Part shown: positions 61,897 to 64,000 of the stretch, piece after piece
How positions within the stretch are numbered: position 1 is the stretch's first letter
How the letters are laid out: each line of letters begins with the position of its first letter
DNA from: Pseudomonadota bacterium
GTDB taxonomy: Bacteria > Myxococcota_A > Polyangia > Polyangiales > Polyangiaceae
DNA length: 64,000 nt
Assembly (NCBI GenBank): GCA_023423895.1
Contig: JAFAER010000090.1
Span: 62,001 to 126,000, forward strand
Direction: 5' to 3'
Notes under the pieces: model-generated
Told to the model about the DNA's origin: nothing
Seen by the model: the letters and a program-made list of their open reading frames with translations, nothing else
The model's database searches: none
Program-made: the position numbers and the translations under genes

Positions 61897-62988
61897 ATGA
61901 CACTGCACGTACTCGCTGGGGACATCGGGGGGACGCGTAGCCGCTTCGCCGTGTTCGAGGTCGGCCCGCGGGGCCCGCGTCTCGTTCATCAGGATGTCCT
62001 CGAGAGCCGGACCTTCAGGACGTTCGAGGCCGCGCTCGGAGAGTTCCTGTCCGTCTCGCTCGAGGAGGCCTCCTCCGGCCGAAGGCCCCGGCTCGCGGCC
62101 GCGACCTTCGGCATCGCGGGCCCCGTCGTCGAGCAACGGGTGAAGACCACGAACCTTCCGTGGCTCGTCGACGGGCGCGCCGTCTCGAAGGCGTTCGGGA
62201 TCCCGACCGTCACGCTGCTCAACGACCTCGTGGCGCTCGGTCTCGGCGCCATCGCATCGCCGCCGAGCAAGCTCACGGCCATCCACAAGGGGCGTCCCAA
62301 GCGCACGGGCGGCAACCTCGCGGTCATCGCCGCGGGGACGGGCCTCGGCGAGGCGTCGTTCATCTGGGACGGCACCGAGCACATCGCGTGCGCCAGCGAA
62401 GGATCGCACGTCGACTTCGCCCCGCAGGACGGGCTCCAGGACGAGCTGCTCGATGTGCTTCGGACGGAATACGGGCACGTGAGCTACGAGCGCGTCGCGT
62501 CCGGCTCGGCGATCGCGCGGGTCTACGAGTTCTTCGTCCGCGAGCAGCGTGTGAAGGAGAGCAAAGAGGTCGCCGCGTACGTCGCGCGTGCGGAGGATCA
62601 GAACGTCGCCGTCGTGGACCTTGCCGAGAGCGGGCGCAGCGAAGCGGCGATGCGCGCGATCGAGCTGTGGTCGAGCGTCTACGGCGCGGAGACCGGAAAC
62701 CTCGCACTGAAGTGTCTCGCGACGGCCGGCGTGTTCGTGTGTGGCGGCGTCTCGGCGCGGCTCGCTCCCGTCCTCGCGAACGGCCTGCCGCGCCGCAAGA
62801 AGCGAGGGGGCTTCAGTCCGTTCGTCGAGGCCTTCCTCGCGAAGGGGCGAATGCGCCCGTTGCTCGAGGCGATCCCGGTGGCCGTGTGCCTCGAGCCACG
62901 CGCAGGCCTCCTCGGCGCGGCGACCCACGCGACGAGCATGGCGATGGCTGCAGCGTCGGCGAAGAAGAAGCCGAGCGCGCGCCGCTGA
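61897..62988 (+). CDS. glk: glucokinase
   Basis: A 363-residue sugar kinase that phosphorylates glucose with ATP. It has the phosphate-binding start LAGDIGGTRSRFAVFE, the sugar-binding region TTNLPWLVDG and TLLNDLVALGLG (catalytic Asp in NDL), AAGTGLGEASFIWDG and SEGSHVDFAP. The length is slightly above the usual 320. TACAAG at 61883, 8 nt before the ATG, is a weak -10 candidate. The C-terminus ends in an Ala/Lys-rich tail. Single gene. Confidence 0.93.
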   Translation: MTLHVLAGDIGGTRSRFAVFEVGPRGPRLVHQDVLESRTFRTFEAALGEFLSVSLEEASSGRRPRLAAATFGIAGPVVEQRVKTTNLPWLVDGRAVSKAFGIPTVTLLNDLVALGLGAIASPPSKLTAIHKGRPKRTGGNLAVIAAGTGLGEASFIWDGTEHIACASEGSHVDFAPQDGLQDELLDVLRTEYGHVSYERVASGSAIARVYEFFVREQRVKESKEVAAYVARAEDQNVAVVDLAESGRSEAAMRAIELWSSVYGAETGNLALKCLATAGVFVCGGVSARLAPVLANGLPRRKKRGGFSPFVEAFLAKGRMRPLLEAIPVAVCLEPRAGLLGAATHATSMAMAAASAKKKPSARR

Positions 62989-63024
62989 CGCGCTCCGTCG
63001 CTCGAGGCTGCGTTCGCGGACCAC

Positions 63025-63846
63025 TCACGCAGCGGGCGGCATGAGCGAGGGCGGGGGAAGCTCGCCGGAGAGGACCTTCGCCAGCGCCTTGAAGCCGAGG
63101 CCGGTCATGATGCGTGACGCGAGCCGGGGCGATACTCGCTGGACGAACAGGAGCATCCCGTTCCCGCCGGGCAGCGCGCGTGGACGCTTTCCGCGGAGGA
63201 AGCCGACGAATTCGTCCGCCACCCATTCGGGAGTGAAGATCTTCGGAAGGTCGAGCGGCATCCGCTTGCCGGCCTCCGTGCTCGTGTGCGGAGGCGCGAA
63301 CACCCGCACGTCGATCCCTTCCTTGGCGAGCTCCTCTCGCAGCGCCTCCGAGAGAGACACGACCGCCGCCTTCGCCGCGGAGTACGCGGCGGCCCCCGGC
63401 ATCGGCACCCAAGCGACCGTCGACGCGAAGTTCACGATCGTCCCGTCTCCCCGACGCCGCATGGACGGCAGCGCGGCGCGCATGACGCGCTCGCTGCCGA
63501 GCACATGGACGTCGAACGTCCTCCGCACCTGGTCGGCCGTCATCGCCGACCACAGGTTCATCTCACCGGCGTTGCCGGCGTTGTTCACGATGACGTCGAT
63601 GCATCCGAAGCGCGCCAGGACGACGTCGATCGCCGCGTTCACGGAGTCGTCCGACGTGACGTCCATCGGGACGGCGATCGCTTCTCCGCCGGCCTCCTCG
63701 GCGCGCGCGACCTCCGCACGTAGCCGCTCGAGTGACCGCGCCGCGAACGCGACCCGCGCGCCTTCGCGAACGAGCGCGTGCGCGATCGCCAGCCCGATTC
63801 CGGACGACGCCCCAGTGACCACGATCACCTTACCTTCGAGTTTCAT
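63025..63846 (-). CDS. short-chain dehydrogenase/reductase
   Basis: A 273-residue SDR oxidoreductase. TGASSGIGLAIA is the NAD(P)-binding Rossmann motif, NNAGNAG the second signature, and YSAAK with the preceding Ser (FASTVAW) forms the catalytic Ser-Tyr-Lys set. Arg in AARSLERL after the second strand favours NADPH. Substrate unknown. The start codon overlaps the stop of the upstream gene as TGATG, so both are coupled. The C-terminal extension (FLRGKRPRALPGGNGMLLFV) is longer than in the minimal SDR. Confidence 0.93.
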   Translation of the reverse strand: MKLEGKVIVVTGASSGIGLAIAHALVREGARVAFAARSLERLRAEVARAEEAGGEAIAVPMDVTSDDSVNAAIDVVLARFGCIDVIVNNAGNAGEMNLWSAMTADQVRRTFDVHVLGSERVMRAALPSMRRRGDGTIVNFASTVAWVPMPGAAAYSAAKAAVVSLSEALREELAKEGIDVRVFAPPHTSTEAGKRMPLDLPKIFTPEWVADEFVGFLRGKRPRALPGGNGMLLFVQRVSPRLASRIMTGLGFKALAKVLSGELPPPSLMPPAA

Positions 63847-64000
63847 CACTTCTCCTTTGCGCGCCGGCGGCGTGCAGGTTGGACCTTCGTGCTCCGCAGT
63901 CGCTGGCGCGCCTTCGTGAGCCACGCGGCCTCGGCCGCGCACCAGGCGAGCCCGTGCTCGATCGACAAGCGCCAGATTTCGGCCTCCCGAGGCGTCCGCG
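63846..64000 (-). CDS. C-terminal end of an unidentified protein (partial)
   Basis: The last 50 codons of a minus-strand gene whose start is beyond the window. The visible end reads EAEIWRLSIEHGLAWCAAEA and finishes in a basic tail (RRRRAKEK). It is helical, as at the end of small transcription regulators, but I cannot name the family. The stop overlaps the SDR start (TGATG), so it heads the SDR operon. Confidence 0.6.
   Translation of the reverse strand, partial: RTPREAEIWRLSIEHGLAWCAAEAAWLTKARQRLRSTKVQPARRRRAKEK

Noticed and set aside
1..64000. CRISPR arrays, insertion sequences, integrases or rRNA genes
   Set aside because: I saw no regularly spaced repeats of CRISPR size, no transposase or integrase motifs and no rRNA; the short tandem repeats found are 7-9 bp units.

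Overview
The window is 64 kb of very GC-rich, gene-dense bacterial DNA with almost no coding gap. The gene content points to a myxobacterium-like organism (Myxococcota). The signs are a eukaryotic-type Ser/Thr kinase with a C-terminal membrane anchor, several histidine kinase/receiver hybrids, an NtrC-type sigma-54 regulator, many Cys-rich or low-complexity lipoproteins, RCC1-type repeats and a WS/DGAT acyltransferase. This is an inference from composition and gene families; there is no rRNA or other marker to prove it.

Region 1 (1-8.8 kb): two long ClpA/ClpB-like double-AAA+ ATPases on the minus strand. The first runs off the left edge. By my reading both carry a C-terminal segment resembling the PCRF domain of peptide-chain release factors without the GGQ domain, and the second ends in a segment resembling the C-terminal domain of ribosomal protein L7/L12. 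Divergent from them are a NrdG-like radical SAM protein and a coupled unknown protein. I read this as an unfoldase system connected to the ribosome. Region 2 (8.8-12.4 kb): a membrane-anchored Ser/Thr kinase, a short exported peptide, an SPFH/Band 7 protein, and an 0.9 kb spacer holding scrambled tRNA-like fragments and a perfect inverted repeat.

Region 3 (12.45-21.27 kb): a tightly coupled operon of a small domain protein, a soluble FtsH-like AAA+ metalloprotease, a small DUF2997-like protein, a 1094-residue helical-repeat protein, a MoxR-type AAA+ ATPase and a vWA-like protein with no visible MIDAS motif. This matches the architecture of FtsH-vWA-MoxR (FVM) ternary conflict systems. Region 4 (21.3-31.5 kb): two secreted proteins, then a second coupled operon with a winged-helix protein with a His-rich tail, a MurG-like glycosyltransferase, a three-part fusion (MurG-like GT, GT4, radical SAM/SPASM), a second radical SAM protein and two unknown proteins. 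Its product is unknown.

Region 5 (31.5-55.8 kb): mostly housekeeping and accessory genes. They include WS/DGAT, a dicarboxylate/glutamate symporter, lipoproteins, two hybrid histidine kinases, DUF2452, DUF3224, DUF2089, an alpha/beta hydrolase and DUF72, then Lnt with two lipoprotein PPIases, a cysteine desulfurase, a GspE-N protein, an RCC1-repeat protein and an NtrC/NtrB-type pair. Region 6 (56-64 kb): an outer-membrane-type beta-repeat protein coupled to hisS, ruvX-mltG, a chalcone isomerase-like protein, glucokinase and a short-chain dehydrogenase.

Many first-in-operon genes carry a TANNNT -10-like box only 6-10 nt before the start codon, which suggests widespread leaderless transcription. 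Downstream genes are mostly joined by ATGA/GTGA overlaps.
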